A stretch of 64,000 nt of DNA from Ottelia alismoides (lineage: Eukaryota; Streptophyta; Magnoliopsida; Alismatales; Hydrocharitaceae): assembly GCA_037367405.1 (NCBI GenBank), contig JAZKJV010011400.1:6818501-6882500 (forward strand), in the 5' to 3' direction. The stretch's first letter is position 1, and each line of letters starts with the position of its first letter. The position numbers and the translations under genes are program-made. Positions 1 to 9,173 of the stretch are shown piece after piece. The notes beneath the pieces were generated by a model. The model was not told where the DNA came from, did not search any database, and was given only the letters and a program-made list of their open reading frames with translations.

Positions 1-184
1 TGGAAACTCGGAGCAAGACGTCCTGTGAAAGGTCTTGTGCGTCCGCGTCCTGCATTCCGCGTCGTCTAGCCATGCGGTAGATCACAGGACGGTAGATCTG
101 TACGAACTCTGCCCAGGCTTCCCGATTTTCGGGTGACTGGATATTCGCCAGCAGCAATGATTGTGTGTTTGGAAATTCGGTCAT
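1..184 (-). CDS. ECF-type RNA polymerase sigma factor, N-terminal part (cut by window edge)
   Basis: The frame opens with ATG at 184 and runs off the left edge after 61 codons. The translation starts MTEFPNTQSLLLANIQS and contains the region-2 signature of extracytoplasmic sigma factors: a helix around REAWAEFVQIYRPVIYRMAR followed by DADAQDLSQDVLLRV, the core-binding and -10 region helix. Planctomycetes carry many sigma factors of this style, but the cognate signal cannot be inferred from this fragment. The rest of region 2 and all of region 4 lie outside the window. The family call is firm; the specific role is unknown. Confidence 0.85.
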   Translation of the reverse strand, partial: MTEFPNTQSLLLANIQSPENREAWAEFVQIYRPVIYRMARRRGMQDADAQDLSQDVLLRVS

Positions 185-378
185 AATTTGGTCTCTACAG
201 GACTAAACTCGAACTAGCGGGCTAGTCTGACACGATTCCAAAAAAATGACATGGATTTTTAACGAAGCGTAGTTTTTCCTGCGGTTTCTGACTGATTCAA
301 GCTTTTGGGCGAACGCGTCCGAAGCAGTAGTTGCCCCGGCAGGACGGTACCTACTCCGAATTACAGGAAGTGACCATG

Positions 379-1134
379 TCATTCGCTCTTCGGCGTTGCA
401 ACGCAGTACTGTCGAAGATATTCGTCCACCTGCTCCTTCAATTCGATTGGAACATGGAGCGCCCCGCGTCGCGAAAAGAGCCATCTTCCATTTTTGGTGA
501 TGAGCAATGTCGATCCGGATTCCCCGGTCCAACCCCAAGACTCGATCTCATGCCATGGCAAGAGGCCGATATAGTGCCAAATGCCATTCGTGCGAAATTG
601 CAAATGCCCAGCGGCAATCGATAAGAAGTAAATCGCCGCGGGCATGCAAAGCACCACGCCCAATAGCCAGTAATACCAAGGCGTCGTATTGAAGTCCACG
701 CATGAAACAAGCACAATCGAGAGTGGAAGTATGGCCAAGAGAAGGAATGCGAATCCGGTTGTCTTCATTCGACCGCAGTCCAACAAAATCTCGCCGGCTA
801 CTCTTTTGTCGCGAAGGCTGCGGATAAGTACCAAGATAAAACCGATGGTTGAGAACGCATAAGCGACAACGATTGACGCGATCAAAAAACCAACTTGATA
901 CCATGCCGTTAGTAACAAAGTTCCAATCGCTACAATGAGGCACCCAGCGATGGCGAATAGGTTTGCGTTGAACGATGCACGCTTCATTGCAGCGACCGTC
1001 AATTCGACCTCTTCCGCAGCAAGCATGAATCGCCTCATGGATTCTCCAGGGACAACACTCGAACGAACGCTGCTTAACTCGTTTCGAAATTCAGCTGGCA
1101 TGTTGGCTTCCCATTCATCGTGGTTTTGGTTCAT
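379..1134 (-). CDS. membrane protein with C-terminal PH-like (DUF5673-like) domain, coupled to the ECF sigma gene
   Basis: The predicted protein is 251 residues. I chose the ATG at 1134 (MNQNHDEWEANMPAEF) because it overlaps the TAA stop of the upstream sigma gene by one base, a classic translational-coupling junction. A start 11 codons earlier is possible. A soluble, acidic N-terminus of about 60 residues is followed by four hydrophobic segments at roughly 60-85, 85-105, 125-150 and 155-175. The tail, with LLPWHEIESWGW and IPIELKEQVDEYL-like stretches, resembles the small PH-like DUF5673 fold. No zinc-finger anti-sigma motif (HxxxCxxC) is visible. The coupling suggests it may regulate or sense for the sigma factor, but that is inference. 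Confidence 0.7.
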   Translation of the reverse strand: MNQNHDEWEANMPAEFRNELSSVRSSVVPGESMRRFMLAAEEVELTVAAMKRASFNANLFAIAGCLIVAIGTLLLTAWYQVGFLIASIVVAYAFSTIGFILVLIRSLRDKRVAGEILLDCGRMKTTGFAFLLLAILPLSIVLVSCVDFNTTPWYYWLLGVVLCMPAAIYFLSIAAGHLQFRTNGIWHYIGLLPWHEIESWGWTGESGSTLLITKNGRWLFSRRGALHVPIELKEQVDEYLRQYCVATPKSE

Positions 1135-1643
1135 TATTGATTCCTCTTCGATTCCTTGCTCATCCACTCTTGCAACTTTGCGCGTGCTTTATGCAGCGCC
1201 AAGCCAACCGCGTTCGTGGAAATCTCAAGCGCGAGAGCAATTTCTTCAGCGGATAATTCTTCAAAATAGGCGAGGCAGAATACAGCAGCCTGCCGAGGGG
1301 GAAGTTCTGCCACGATCATTCTCAACCGAAGATCTTCATCGCGCTGAACAACTTGTTCCAGCGGCCCTTGTGATCGATCCAGTAGGCGAGATGCATCTAG
1401 CTCCGAATGGTCTTTCCTGCGTCTTAAGGCATCTAAAGCTCGAAACGTAACCATTCGGTATAGAAACGCTCTTGGACTTTGGACCCTACCCGACGCGAAA
1501 AACTTGTACGCTTCGATAAAGACCTCTTGGAGTACGTCCTCACAGTCCTGAGTATGCCCCAGGATTCGCCAAGCAGCTTGGTAAGCTGATGGTCCGTGCT
1601 CCTTTACGATCTCTTGCCAGTTCTTCACATCAACTCCCGACAT
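1134..1643 (-). CDS. ECF-type RNA polymerase sigma factor
   Basis: This 169-residue protein has the usual length and layout of an ECF sigma factor. Region 2 is near residues 15-75 (DCEDVLQEVFIEAYKFF, then SPRAFLYRMVTFRALDALRRR). Region 4 is near 100-160, with LPPRQAAVFCLAYFEELS followed by an AEEIALALEISTNAVGLAL helix-turn-helix that would read the -35 element. It should direct core polymerase to a small set of promoters. Its stop overlaps the start of a downstream membrane protein gene by one base, so the two are probably co-transcribed and translationally coupled. Confidence 0.9.
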   Translation of the reverse strand: MSGVDVKNWQEIVKEHGPSAYQAAWRILGHTQDCEDVLQEVFIEAYKFFASGRVQSPRAFLYRMVTFRALDALRRRKDHSELDASRLLDRSQGPLEQVVQRDEDLRLRMIVAELPPRQAAVFCLAYFEELSAEEIALALEISTNAVGLALHKARAKLQEWMSKESKRNQ

Positions 1644-2307
1644 TGATAAATTCCCTCGCCATAGATTAGTCGAAGCAAATCGATCCCAGATTTCTCCAAA
1701 TCCAGAATCTTTTTGCCATCAACTGCTGGCGGCACAGACCATTCGTGTGTCCTTGGCTCTCCAATTTGCTAAGTAGTCAGCGAACGACCTCACGATCCGT
1801 GAGGTTCCTAGCTAAGCGTCGCTGCCTATAACAGCTCGTGGCTTCTTGTGCACACTCCGTGACGACGCAGAATCTTGAGAATCTTAAAAAAACGTTGATG
1901 CGAAACCGCATACCACTTCTCGCTGTCTTTCGCTTCCGCCTTGATTTTGAAAATCCTTCGCAGTCGGTTTCGTGCTTATTCGCAATCTCCCAATCGATAC
2001 TCGTTCAGAGATTGAGATGCAGAGAGATTGTGCGAAACTCCCGCACGCACGAGCCATCACCTGTTTGGGAAGTTCGTAACTTGGTACCTCCTAGTGAGCC
2101 AGACCAATGGACCGAAAAGAAAGTCCTTTCAGACAGACATTTCATAACCCAGAGTCGTTAACCCAGCGTTTTTCATAACCCAGAGACTCTGAGAGTATTT
2201 GTCTCTGGTTGGCCAACAGAGAGGGGCTGTTTTGGCGAGAGTCGCGACCGGGAATCGAGTCTCTGGCGAGTGGTCGAGAGCCTGAAGATTGCAGGGAAAT
2301 ACGAAAA
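1644..2307. other. intergenic region with no convincing gene
   Basis: About 660 bases lie between the sigma gene and the tRNA terminator. Open frames here are short and have no recognisable motif. A perfect 8-bp hairpin (ACCTCACG, 3-base loop) sits at 1787-1805 without a T-tract. The phrase TTTCATAACCCAGAG occurs twice, near 2141 and 2174. I see no gene. Confidence 0.5.
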
Positions 2308-2343
2308 AAGCCGACGTTTTGCTTGTTTGCTAAACGTCGGCTT
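2308..2343 (-). terminator. rho-independent terminator of the tRNA-Met gene
   Basis: A perfect 12-bp stem (AAGCCGACGTTT) pairs 2308-2319 with 2332-2343 around a 12-base loop. Read on the minus strand the stem runs into a tract of six T, as expected for an intrinsic terminator about 45 bases past the tRNA 3' end. On the plus strand the following sequence is not T-rich, so it works mainly in the tRNA direction. Confidence 0.8.
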
Positions 2344-2388
2344 CTTCGAATAACCTACTGCGGTTAGTTTCCTAACCAAACAGAGAAG

Positions 2389-2405
2389 TTGCGGGAGCCG
2401 GATTC

Positions 2406-2444
<39 letters not shown>

Positions 2445-2462
2445 GGGCTGCTCCATCCCGCG
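2389..2462 (-). tRNA. initiator tRNA-Met (CAU anticodon)
   Basis: The minus strand folds as a complete 74-base cloverleaf without an encoded CCA. The acceptor arm is CGCGGGA at the 5' end against TCCCGCA plus discriminator A. The first base C faces A72, the unpaired C1:A72 feature that marks bacterial initiator tRNA. The D-arm contains AGCAGCCCGGTAGCT, the anticodon loop is CTCATAA with CAU at 2428-2426, and the T-arm contains GGTTCGAATCC. The anticodon stem has consecutive G:C pairs next to the loop, also typical of initiators. Confidence 0.97.
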
Positions 2463-2642
2463 AGTCAAATAGTATCCGACCCGTCGGTTTCGTCCAGCCC
2501 AGTTTGAGCGAAATGAGAATTTTGTGGTCTTCACCCCGAACAGGCTCGACAAGCCAGCGCCTGCAGGCACATCGGTGCGAGTGGTCTGCTCGGTCGAGAG
2601 CTGTTGTCAAGCTGCTCTGAGAGCCGGGGCGTAGGTGTGGCG

Positions 2643-3173
2643 TTAGGTGCGGCGCGAGGTGGCTAGGGCGGCTGCGCCCAGGCCGGAGGCTAGGGTCAGG
2701 ACGGCGGCGATGCCCAGGCCCAGTTCCAGGCGGCGGCGGAAGCGATCGACGTAGTAGAAGTTCGGCTTGCCCGGTGGTCCCAAGGCGACGCTGGAATATT
2801 GGCTCCAAGCATCGCTCAGCAGCGTCGGGCCGGCTTCGTCCAGTGTCTTGAAAGCGGCTTCACGCTCGGCCTCCTCACTCTGGGAAGTGTCCAACGTCCA
2901 CCGCACGTAGGACAAGAAAATCGTGGTAGGCAGCGAGATAAAAAACAGGGCCAAGAGCATTCCAGTAAGAATGGCCGGCCGGCCGCGCGTGGCAGCGGCC
3001 GCGCTGGCTCCGGTCGCTTGACCAGCGGCTGTCTCGATGCGCGGCAGTTCTTGCAAGCCGCGCAAGGTGGGAATCTCTAGGTTCTGACCGCACGAACAAG
3101 CGATAGATTGCCCAGCTTGACTCGTGGTAACCGCATGAGACGCGCCACAAGTGCAAGTAAGTTGATAGTGCAT
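2643..3173 (-). CDS. zinc-ribbon-like membrane protein of unknown function
   Basis: This 176-residue protein begins MHYQLTCTCGASH and contains two CxC pairs at about residues 7-9 and 26-28, the spacing of a small zinc ribbon. An Ala/Thr-rich linker follows, then a transmembrane segment at about 70-90 (ILTGMLLALFFISLPTTIF). A charged extramembrane stretch ends in a second transmembrane helix at about 150-170. The layout, zinc ribbon in the cytoplasm followed by two membrane helices, is common among planctomycete proteins of unknown role. Its neighbours give no functional clue. Confidence 0.65.
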   Translation of the reverse strand: MHYQLTCTCGASHAVTTSQAGQSIACSCGQNLEIPTLRGLQELPRIETAAGQATGASAAAATRGRPAILTGMLLALFFISLPTTIFLSYVRWTLDTSQSEEAEREAAFKTLDEAGPTLLSDAWSQYSSVALGPPGKPNFYYVDRFRRRLELGLGIAAVLTLASGLGAAALATSRRT

Positions 3174-4274
3174 GGCTGTTGAATTTCTGTTGGTAAACTC
3201 TGCCGGGGGATATCCCTGTCAGGTTCTTTGGGGAACTTGGTCGCAGTGACTGGACCGAGCCAGACTGGTAGTTAGAATTGGGATCACTGGCGAGCGTTAA
3301 ACAAGGCGCCCGCCGGACTGGCTGCACTCAGGCAGGAGAGCCGAGTGTGAGCGGCATTACGACGGAACTGCGGACAAAGTTCGGGGTTTCCTAGTAATGG
3401 TTGACACGGGGAGAAGTTCTGCGTCTGGGCCTTCGCAAATAAAGACCGCGCGCTACCAAGTGAGTTCGATGTCGGTGAACTGAACCAATTCAATTGCGGG
3501 CGATTTGCGGACTTTCTCTTACCTGTCAACTCATTTCAGTGCATTCAATCGTAGCGAGCCACTCCAGGCTGCGCCAACCGGTGTGGGCAGGTATTTGACT
3601 TATGCCCCCGAAAGTTCGCGTTGGCCACTGGTGCTTGGAGGGGTGGAGCAGGTTGAGAGCTGGTCAGGAAAAGGGAACGACACATCCCGGGAAAAAGTTG
3701 CAGGTGAGTTTGGATCGCTGGAGCCGAGCAGGAATTATTTTTTGCCAGGATTGGATTTTGGGGCAAAAGCGGCCGGTGGAATCTGCAAGTTGGACCCTTG
3801 GGGGCAGTGTCTCTCTTGGAAGGCGAGCATGGCTGAGTGCTGAAAGCTTGACGGAGCGCGGATGTTAGTGGCGAAGCGGTAGAGAGGTTCAGCTCACAGG
3901 ATGGCCTTGAGTTCGTGTTAGGGCTGTGTGCGAGATGATTGACTGCGCCGTCGTTTGTTTGAGGGCCCAACCGGTTGCTGGAAGCCGAACAAGTTTTGTG
4001 CTTTTGGGGCGGTTGAGTCGTTGACGGCAGGTGGTTGAGCGGCACATGGCAAGCGGAATCGAGCGCGAGCGTACAAATTAGCTGAGCTGAATGGACTACC
4101 GAGTCGCCAGATTGGGACTTAATAGAACGTTTTACTATTTGTTTGCGGCGAGCAAGCAGTTGTGAAGCTGGGTGGTAGAGTAGTTGTGTCTTTCGAAAGA
4201 AGACCACTCCGCTACGCTTCGCGCTTTTGCTGGTAGAGCAGACATGGTCACTTTGGCACAACAGGAGTAAGCCC
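3174..4274. other. long intergenic region upstream of the primary sigma factor gene
   Basis: About 1.1 kb separates the zinc-ribbon gene from the sigma factor gene. The only long frame, minus strand 3545-4315, has low-complexity Ser/Pro/Thr composition, no motif, and runs over the sigma gene start, so I reject it. The region may hold promoters and a long leader for the sigma gene, but I can point to no specific site. Confidence 0.5.
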
Positions 4275-5852
4275 TTGTTCGACGTAATGCTGGACGAATT
4301 CGATGACGACGCCACACGCGGTGCCGACGACGAATTGGAAGGCTTTGAGAAGCTGGCAATCGACGACGATGAGCCGGTAGAACCTCAAGTCCTCTCCGAT
4401 GATGATGGCCTGGCCGCCGAGGGCGAAGTTCAGCTTGAAAGCGACGAAGAGCTCTTGGCCGCTGCCGACGAGGAGATTGAGACTTGGTCCGATGACCCAG
4501 TGCGCATGTACTTGACGCAAATGGGCGAGATTCCGTTGCTGACTCGCGCGGAAGAAATTCGCCTTGCCAAGACTATTGAAGTAACGCGCCGCCGGTTCCG
4601 CACCAAGCTGCTTGAATGCGACTACGTGATGCAGTTTGCATACAAGATCCTCAGGCGCGTCGAGAGTAGCGAGCTGCCGTTCGATCGAACCGTGCAAGTT
4701 TCAGTCACTGACCATTTGGAAAAGGAGCAAATTCTCGGACGACTGCCTCACAATCTCAAGACTCTGGAAGTGCTACTGAAGCGCAATCGCCGCGATTATC
4801 GTATCGCGCTTGCCAGCAATACGCCGATGGCACGCAGGAAAGAGGCTTGGAGAGCATTGGGGCGTCGACGTCGCAAGGCTGTGCGTTTGGTAGAAGAGCT
4901 CGGTCTCCGTACCCAGCGTCTCGAACCACGCATTGATGATTTAGCCAAGTTCAGTCGTCGAGTCGATGACCTGCGGTCAGAGATCGACCGCTTGGCCGGT
5001 GACCGCGTGTCGGCTGCCCAGCGTAACGAACTCCTCCAGGAGTATCGCCAGATCCTGATCTCCACTCAGGAAACGCCAACCAGCTTGCGCAATCGCGTCG
5101 CCATGGTTCAGCAGGTTTTCAACGAGTACCAACGCGCCAAGAAGCAGCTCTCCGAGGGTAACTTGCGCTTGGTCGTGTCGATCGCCAAGAAGTATCGCAA
5201 CCGGGGCTTGAGCTTCCTGGACTTGATCCAAGAAGGCAACGCCGGTTTGATGCGCGCGGTCGACAAGTTTGAGTATCGACGTGGATTCAAGTTCTGTACG
5301 TACGCGACCTGGTGGATTCGCCAAGCAATCACCCGGGCCGTGGCCGACCAGAGCCGAACCATTCGCATCCCAGTGCATATGGTCGAAACCATGTCGCGAG
5401 TGCGAAACGTGTCGCGGCAGTTGCTGCAGGAGTTGGGTCGCGAACCAACGCTTGAAGAAACCGCCCGCCGTGCTGAAACGACGATCGAGGAAGCTCGACG
5501 CGTGCTCGCCATGAGCCGTTATCCGATCAGCCTTGATCGACCCGTGGGCAACAGCGAAGACAGCCAATTCGGTGATCTGCTGCCCGACGGTACTGCCGAG
5601 AGCCCCGCCATCGGCGCGGGCCAAGAAATGCTCCGCGATCGCATTAACCACGTCCTCAAGACGCTCAGTTATCGCGAACGCGAAATTATCAAACTGCGTT
5701 ATGGACTGGGCGACGGTTACAGCTATACGCTCGAAGAAGTCGGTCACATTTTCAAGGTGACCCGCGAACGTATCCGCCAAATCGAAGCCAAGGCTGTTCG
5801 CAAACTACAACAACCAAGTCGCAGCCAAGACCTGGTTGGCTTCCTCGACTAA
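4275..5852 (+). CDS. rpoD: primary RNA polymerase sigma factor (RpoD/SigA type)
   Basis: This is the housekeeping sigma-70 factor, 525 residues from the chosen start. An acidic N-terminus rich in Asp and Glu replaces region 1.1. Region 1.2 follows ([19 protein letters not shown]), then a non-conserved insert of about 180 residues. Regions 2.1-2.4 hold [38 protein letters not shown] and [16 protein letters not shown]. Region 3 starts with [11 protein letters not shown]. Region 4 has [15 protein letters not shown] and the [17 protein letters not shown] helix-turn-helix. I chose TTG at 4275 because AGGAG lies seven bases before it; ATG at 4287 or TTG at 4227 are alternatives. A strong terminator follows. 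Confidence 0.95.
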   Translation: MFDVMLDEFDDDATRGADDELEGFEKLAIDDDEPVEPQVLSDDDGLAAEGEVQLESDEELLAAADEEIETWSDDPVRMYLTQMGEIPLLTRAEEIRLAKTIEVTRRRFRTKLLECDYVMQFAYKILRRVESSELPFDRTVQVSVTDHLEKEQILGRLPHNLKTLEVLLKRNRRDYRIALASNTPMARRKEAWRALGRRRRKAVRLVEELGLRTQRLEPRIDDLAKFSRRVDDLRSEIDRLAGDRVSAAQRNELLQEYRQILISTQETPTSLRNRVAMVQQVFNEYQRAKKQLSEGNLRLVVSIAKKYRNRGLSFLDLIQEGNAGLMRAVDKFEYRRGFKFCTYATWWIRQAITRAVADQSRTIRIPVHMVETMSRVRNVSRQLLQELGREPTLEETARRAETTIEEARRVLAMSRYPISLDRPVGNSEDSQFGDLLPDGTAESPAIGAGQEMLRDRINHVLKTLSYREREIIKLRYGLGDGYSYTLEEVGHIFKVTRERIRQIEAKAVRKLQQPSRSQDLVGFLD

Positions 5853-5882
5853 AACTCGAGGCCAGTTTACTTCCACTTCCTC

Positions 5883-5921
5883 GCAGGGCCAGTGTTCGTT
5901 CACACTGGCCCTGCTCTTTTT
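5883..5921 (+). terminator. rho-independent terminator after the primary sigma factor gene
   Basis: A perfect 12-bp stem (GCAGGGCCAGTG) pairs 5883-5894 with 5903-5914 around an eight-base loop and runs straight into TCTTTTT. It lies 30 bases past the sigma factor stop codon, so the gene is probably monocistronic at its 3' end. Confidence 0.9.
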
Positions 5922-5926
5922 CGTAC

Positions 5927-5945
5927 AGCGGCTGTCCCCAGCCGC
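5927..5945. repeat. short hairpin repeat, GC-rich variant
   Basis: The phrase AGCGGCTGTCCCCAGCCGC is a short inverted repeat just past the sigma factor terminator. It is a variant of the AGCGTCTG..CAGACGCT hairpin found elsewhere in the window, with GGCTG in place of GTCTG. The same variant occurs at 19675-19694. Confidence 0.6.
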
Positions 5946-6015
5946 CGGCAGCGCGGCCAGAGCTTCAACAGCCAGTCGATCGGTTTGAAGAGACTTGGGT
6001 CAGCAGCTGCTTGGC

Positions 6016-6156
6016 TGGACAGCGCCACTTGGTAAGCTGCGTAGCCACTGTCGCCAGACGGTGGAGGCGAAAGTTAACGCTTTCCACCGCTTGGCAGCGG
6101 TGGCTACGAAGACTTCATCCAGTGAGCTTGTCCAGCTTACCAAGTGGCGCTGTCCA
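6016..6156. repeat. 141-bp palindromic element with 24-bp terminal inverted repeats (family A, best copy)
   Basis: The ends, 6016-6039 and 6133-6156, are perfect 24-bp inverted repeats beginning TGGACAGCGCCACTTGG. Inside, 6041-6107 is a two-hairpin core. One hairpin is CCACTGTC-GCCA-GACGGTGG, the other CCACCGC-TTGGCA-GCGGTGG, and the two halves also pair with each other through GTAGCCAC and GTGGCTAC. No open frame of protein-like quality crosses it. The architecture resembles a REP/BIME or MITE. It is the most complete member of a family with about ten other copies or fragments in this window. Confidence 0.85.
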
Positions 6157-6159
6157 ATT

Positions 6160-6180
6160 AGCGTCTGAGGACAGACGCTC
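6160..6180. repeat. short hairpin repeat AGCGTCTG..CAGACGCT
   Basis: The sequence AGCGTCTGAGGACAGACGCT forms a seven- to eight-base stem with a short loop. It abuts the 141-bp palindromic element, and the same phrase recurs at several intergenic positions in the window. Confidence 0.7.
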
Positions 6181-6207
6181 TGCACGCAGCCAACAAGATC
6201 ATCAAGG

Positions 6208-6897
6208 CTAAAAGCTGGGGGCTTCAGAGGCGGTGGCGGCTGGTGACCAGACGCGCAAGTTGTCGACGATGCCGGTATCGTCAAACGAACCACAGCCGAT
6301 ATGACCTTCGTGAAACTCGCTGTGCTGGGCGCTGAGCACAGGCCGACTCATGTCTTGGTAATAAACGCGAATGTCATCGCCGGCTCGTTCGACTCTTACG
6401 TGCTGCCAGTCATGTCCCCAGTCAATCCCCATGGCCGATATGGGGGCAAACGATTTTCGCGGAGCATCGTTGACTACGAAAATGTTGTGAGCATTCGGGT
6501 CCGGCTTGGTTGCCAGGTGCGTGTAGTAGAACTGGCTCGGGCTGCGAAAATTGAAATACAACACCATGTCGCGATGGCCGTACTCCTTGCCCGTCTGCTT
6601 CATATCCACTTCCAACACAAAGTCGCCGCATCGCTGCTTGGACCATAAGGCAATGTTCAGCGGAGAACGGTACCGTGGCGCGTACTTGCTCTGCTGATAC
6701 AGCTCCAAACCTCCGCCGGATTGGCCTTGTTTCGTCCAGCGCCAGGCATCGGGGTCTGAGAAGGCGAAGTTGGCTAACGAGGCTTCGCTATCGAAATCCT
6801 CGCTGATGATCAGCTTGTAACCCTCGGGTACTTGAGGTTCAGCGGCCCAGCCCGAAGTGGTTACCAGCAGTATCAAAGCCAACATGCGCAACTGCAT
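6208..6897 (-). CDS. secreted jelly-roll protein of the DUF1080/LamG-like type
   Basis: This 229-residue protein has a Sec signal peptide at about 1-19 (MQLRMLALILLVTTSGWAA). The rest reads as one beta-sandwich domain of the concanavalin/DUF1080 type: LIISEDFDSEASL near the start, then GDFVLEVDMKQTG, MVLYFNFRSPSQFYYTHLA, WQHVRVERAGDDIRVYYQD and GHIGCGSFDDTGIVDNLRVW at the end. Such domains bind or cleave sugars and are abundant in planctomycetes, but no catalytic residues can be assigned. The gene starts 12 bases after the stop of the OPT transporter gene on the same strand, so the two probably form an operon. Confidence 0.75.
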   Translation of the reverse strand: MQLRMLALILLVTTSGWAAEPQVPEGYKLIISEDFDSEASLANFAFSDPDAWRWTKQGQSGGGLELYQQSKYAPRYRSPLNIALWSKQRCGDFVLEVDMKQTGKEYGHRDMVLYFNFRSPSQFYYTHLATKPDPNAHNIFVVNDAPRKSFAPISAMGIDWGHDWQHVRVERAGDDIRVYYQDMSRPVLSAQHSEFHEGHIGCGSFDDTGIVDNLRVWSPAATASEAPSF

Positions 6898-6909
6898 GGC
6901 AGACTCACT

Positions 6910-8949
6910 TTACTTCTTGCGGCCAAAGGCGAACAAGATCGATCCCATGAAAGCAAAACAGGCCACGCCCAACAAGTGATAACCAGTGACTCCGCCTAGT
7001 GCATGTTCCAGCGGTGCCTCGGCACTGACCTTGGCCAGAGCTTTGCCGACGCCTTCATTCACTGAGAGCAAAGCGACGATCACACCCGAGAGAGCACCGC
7101 CGGCGACCAGGCCGGTAGCAAACAAATTGCCTTTGCCCAGCTCTTCATCGTGAGCCGAAGCAGCCACTGCGCCTTGACCGCGATTCTTGAATGCGTCGGC
7201 AATGCCGCGGATCACACCACCAATCCAGATCGGCAAGGTTGTTGCCAAAGGCAAGTACAAGCCGACGGCAAACGAGAGCGCCTTGACACCACACAGCTCC
7301 ATGGTGATCGAGATAAAGCAACCAGCCAGCACAAACTGCCAATCGAGATTGAACGACAACAGGCCCTTGATCAATGTGGCCATCAATGTCGCTTGAGGCG
7401 CATTGTAGAGCGAACCAATCGCATGTTGTTCGCCGCGCTCTACCAGGGCTGCGGTGGGCGTGTCCAAGTACTTGACCGTGAAACCAATCACCAGCGAAGA
7501 AACGATCACACCGATGAAGAGTGCCAACTGCTGGTACATGGGCGTAGCGCCAACCAGGTAACCAGTCTTCAAGTCTTGACTAGTGGCTCCAGCGTTGGCC
7601 GCGGCGATGCATACCAGGCTACCTACGACCAGGGCCATCGGTTCATAAACTGTGCCGGTCCAGCCAACACCAATGAACACCAGCGACGTGCCCATGATTG
7701 TGGCGATGGTCATACCCGAAATCGGGCTATTAGATGATCCAATGATCCCGACAATACGGCTGGCCACGGTAACGAAGAAGAATCCAAACAGTATGACCAG
7801 GCCACCAATGACCAACTTGTTGGTAATCGAATTACCTGGAATCCCCGGCAAAACAGCCATGAGACCGACCAGTCCCAAACTGCCTAAGACGACTACCAAG
7901 ATCGAAAGATCGCGCTCCGTGCGAGCTCGACCGCCCTCGTTGCGTCGGCCCAGCGAGCGGAAGGCCTCGAGGAACGAAGCCAGAATCGTGGGCATCGTTT
8001 TGAGCAGCGTAATGAAACCAGCGGCCGCCACAGCACCAGCGCCGATTTGGCGAATGTAAGTTCGGTAGATGGCATTGGCTGGATCGAGAAACTGCTTGGT
8101 CTCGGCATTCCAGACTTTTTCATCCAGCTTGAAGCCCAGCTTTTGCCACTGAGCGGCCACTGTCTCTTGCGGTACTAACGTAGCCAGCAGCGGCGTTAAA
8201 GCAAACGATGCAATTACGCCACCAGCCACCAGAATGCCAGCGATTTTGGGGCCGATGATATAGCCGACCCCCATATACTCCGGTGTGATCTCGCCAGCCA
8301 CCGAAGCCGCCGGCAGATACTTGTTGGAGAGCGCCGTGACATAGCGCGGCGTTTCGGCGATAACGTGGAACACTTTCTGCAAGACGGCATAGACAACAGC
8401 GAATCCCAAACCGAAGAACGCCGTCGAGGCTAACGAACCACCCTTCTCCCCAGCGATCAACACTTGAGCGCACGCGGTGCCTTCAGGATAGGGCAAAGTC
8501 TCGTGCTCGTTAACAATCAGCGGGCGGCGTAGCGGAATCATCATCAGCGTCCCCAAGATGCCGCCAAAGGTGGCGATCATCATGATCGTCATCACTTGGA
8601 AGTAACTGGTGCTCTCAGGGTTGCTCAAGAAGATAAACGCCGGCAAGGTGAACACGACGCCTGCCGCGACGCTCTCGCCAGCCGAACCACACGTTTGAAT
8701 GATGTTGTTCTCGAGAATCGTGGTCTTCAAAAAGCGTTTGCCGATCGAGATGGCCAGCACTGCAATTGGAATCGAAGCCGACACTGTCAGGCCAGCCTTG
8801 AGCGCCAAGTAAACCGTGGAGGCGCCGAACAAGACTCCAAATAAAGAGCCCAGGATAATAGCCTTCCAGGAGAACTCTGCTACCGACTCATTGCTGGGCG
8901 AAATGTAGGGGGTAACGCCATTGGTGACTTTCTCTGGGGCCATACTCAT
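6910..8949 (-). CDS. OPT family oligopeptide/metal-chelate transporter
   Basis: This 679-residue integral membrane protein has the length and composition of the oligopeptide transporter (OPT) superfamily. After a short soluble N-terminus come repeated hydrophobic segments throughout, including SWKAIILGSLFGVLFGAST, and the OPT-like block IVNEHETLPYPEGTACAQV at about 145-165. The family imports small peptides or peptide-like metal chelates by proton symport; the substrate cannot be read from sequence. It starts at ATG 8949, with a second ATG two codons in. It is divergent from the AlkD-like gene and is followed closely by a secreted jelly-roll protein gene. Confidence 0.9.
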   Translation of the reverse strand: MSMAPEKVTNGVTPYISPSNESVAEFSWKAIILGSLFGVLFGASTVYLALKAGLTVSASIPIAVLAISIGKRFLKTTILENNIIQTCGSAGESVAAGVVFTLPAFIFLSNPESTSYFQVMTIMMIATFGGILGTLMMIPLRRPLIVNEHETLPYPEGTACAQVLIAGEKGGSLASTAFFGLGFAVVYAVLQKVFHVIAETPRYVTALSNKYLPAASVAGEITPEYMGVGYIIGPKIAGILVAGGVIASFALTPLLATLVPQETVAAQWQKLGFKLDEKVWNAETKQFLDPANAIYRTYIRQIGAGAVAAAGFITLLKTMPTILASFLEAFRSLGRRNEGGRARTERDLSILVVVLGSLGLVGLMAVLPGIPGNSITNKLVIGGLVILFGFFFVTVASRIVGIIGSSNSPISGMTIATIMGTSLVFIGVGWTGTVYEPMALVVGSLVCIAAANAGATSQDLKTGYLVGATPMYQQLALFIGVIVSSLVIGFTVKYLDTPTAALVERGEQHAIGSLYNAPQATLMATLIKGLLSFNLDWQFVLAGCFISITMELCGVKALSFAVGLYLPLATTLPIWIGGVIRGIADAFKNRGQGAVAASAHDEELGKGNLFATGLVAGGALSGVIVALLSVNEGVGKALAKVSAEAPLEHALGGVTGYHLLGVACFAFMGSILFAFGRKK

Positions 8950-9173
8950 GCTGCTCGGTCTTTCCGGGAAAGTACAAACTGTCTTGCGGGGCTAAGCCAT
9001 TAGCCGAAACGCCAGTGGGCCAAGCCCTGGGCGCGGTCCGTGTCGACGCGCAAGCCACCGCGCACTAGTACTGCATCGCCACGTTCCAATCGAATGCGGA
9101 GTATCATACATTAGCCACCAGCGACTTGCCATTGAGAAAGGGTCCCCCTTAGCGTCCAACCGGAGAGAAAGCG

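Noticed and set aside
1838..2161. A 107-residue plus-strand open frame before the tRNA
   Set aside because: No recognisable domain, no ribosome site, unbalanced composition; not supported as a gene.
3545..4315. A 256-residue minus-strand open frame upstream of the sigma factor gene
   Set aside because: Ser/Pro/Thr-rich with no motif, and it runs across the start of the sigma factor gene; most likely chance.
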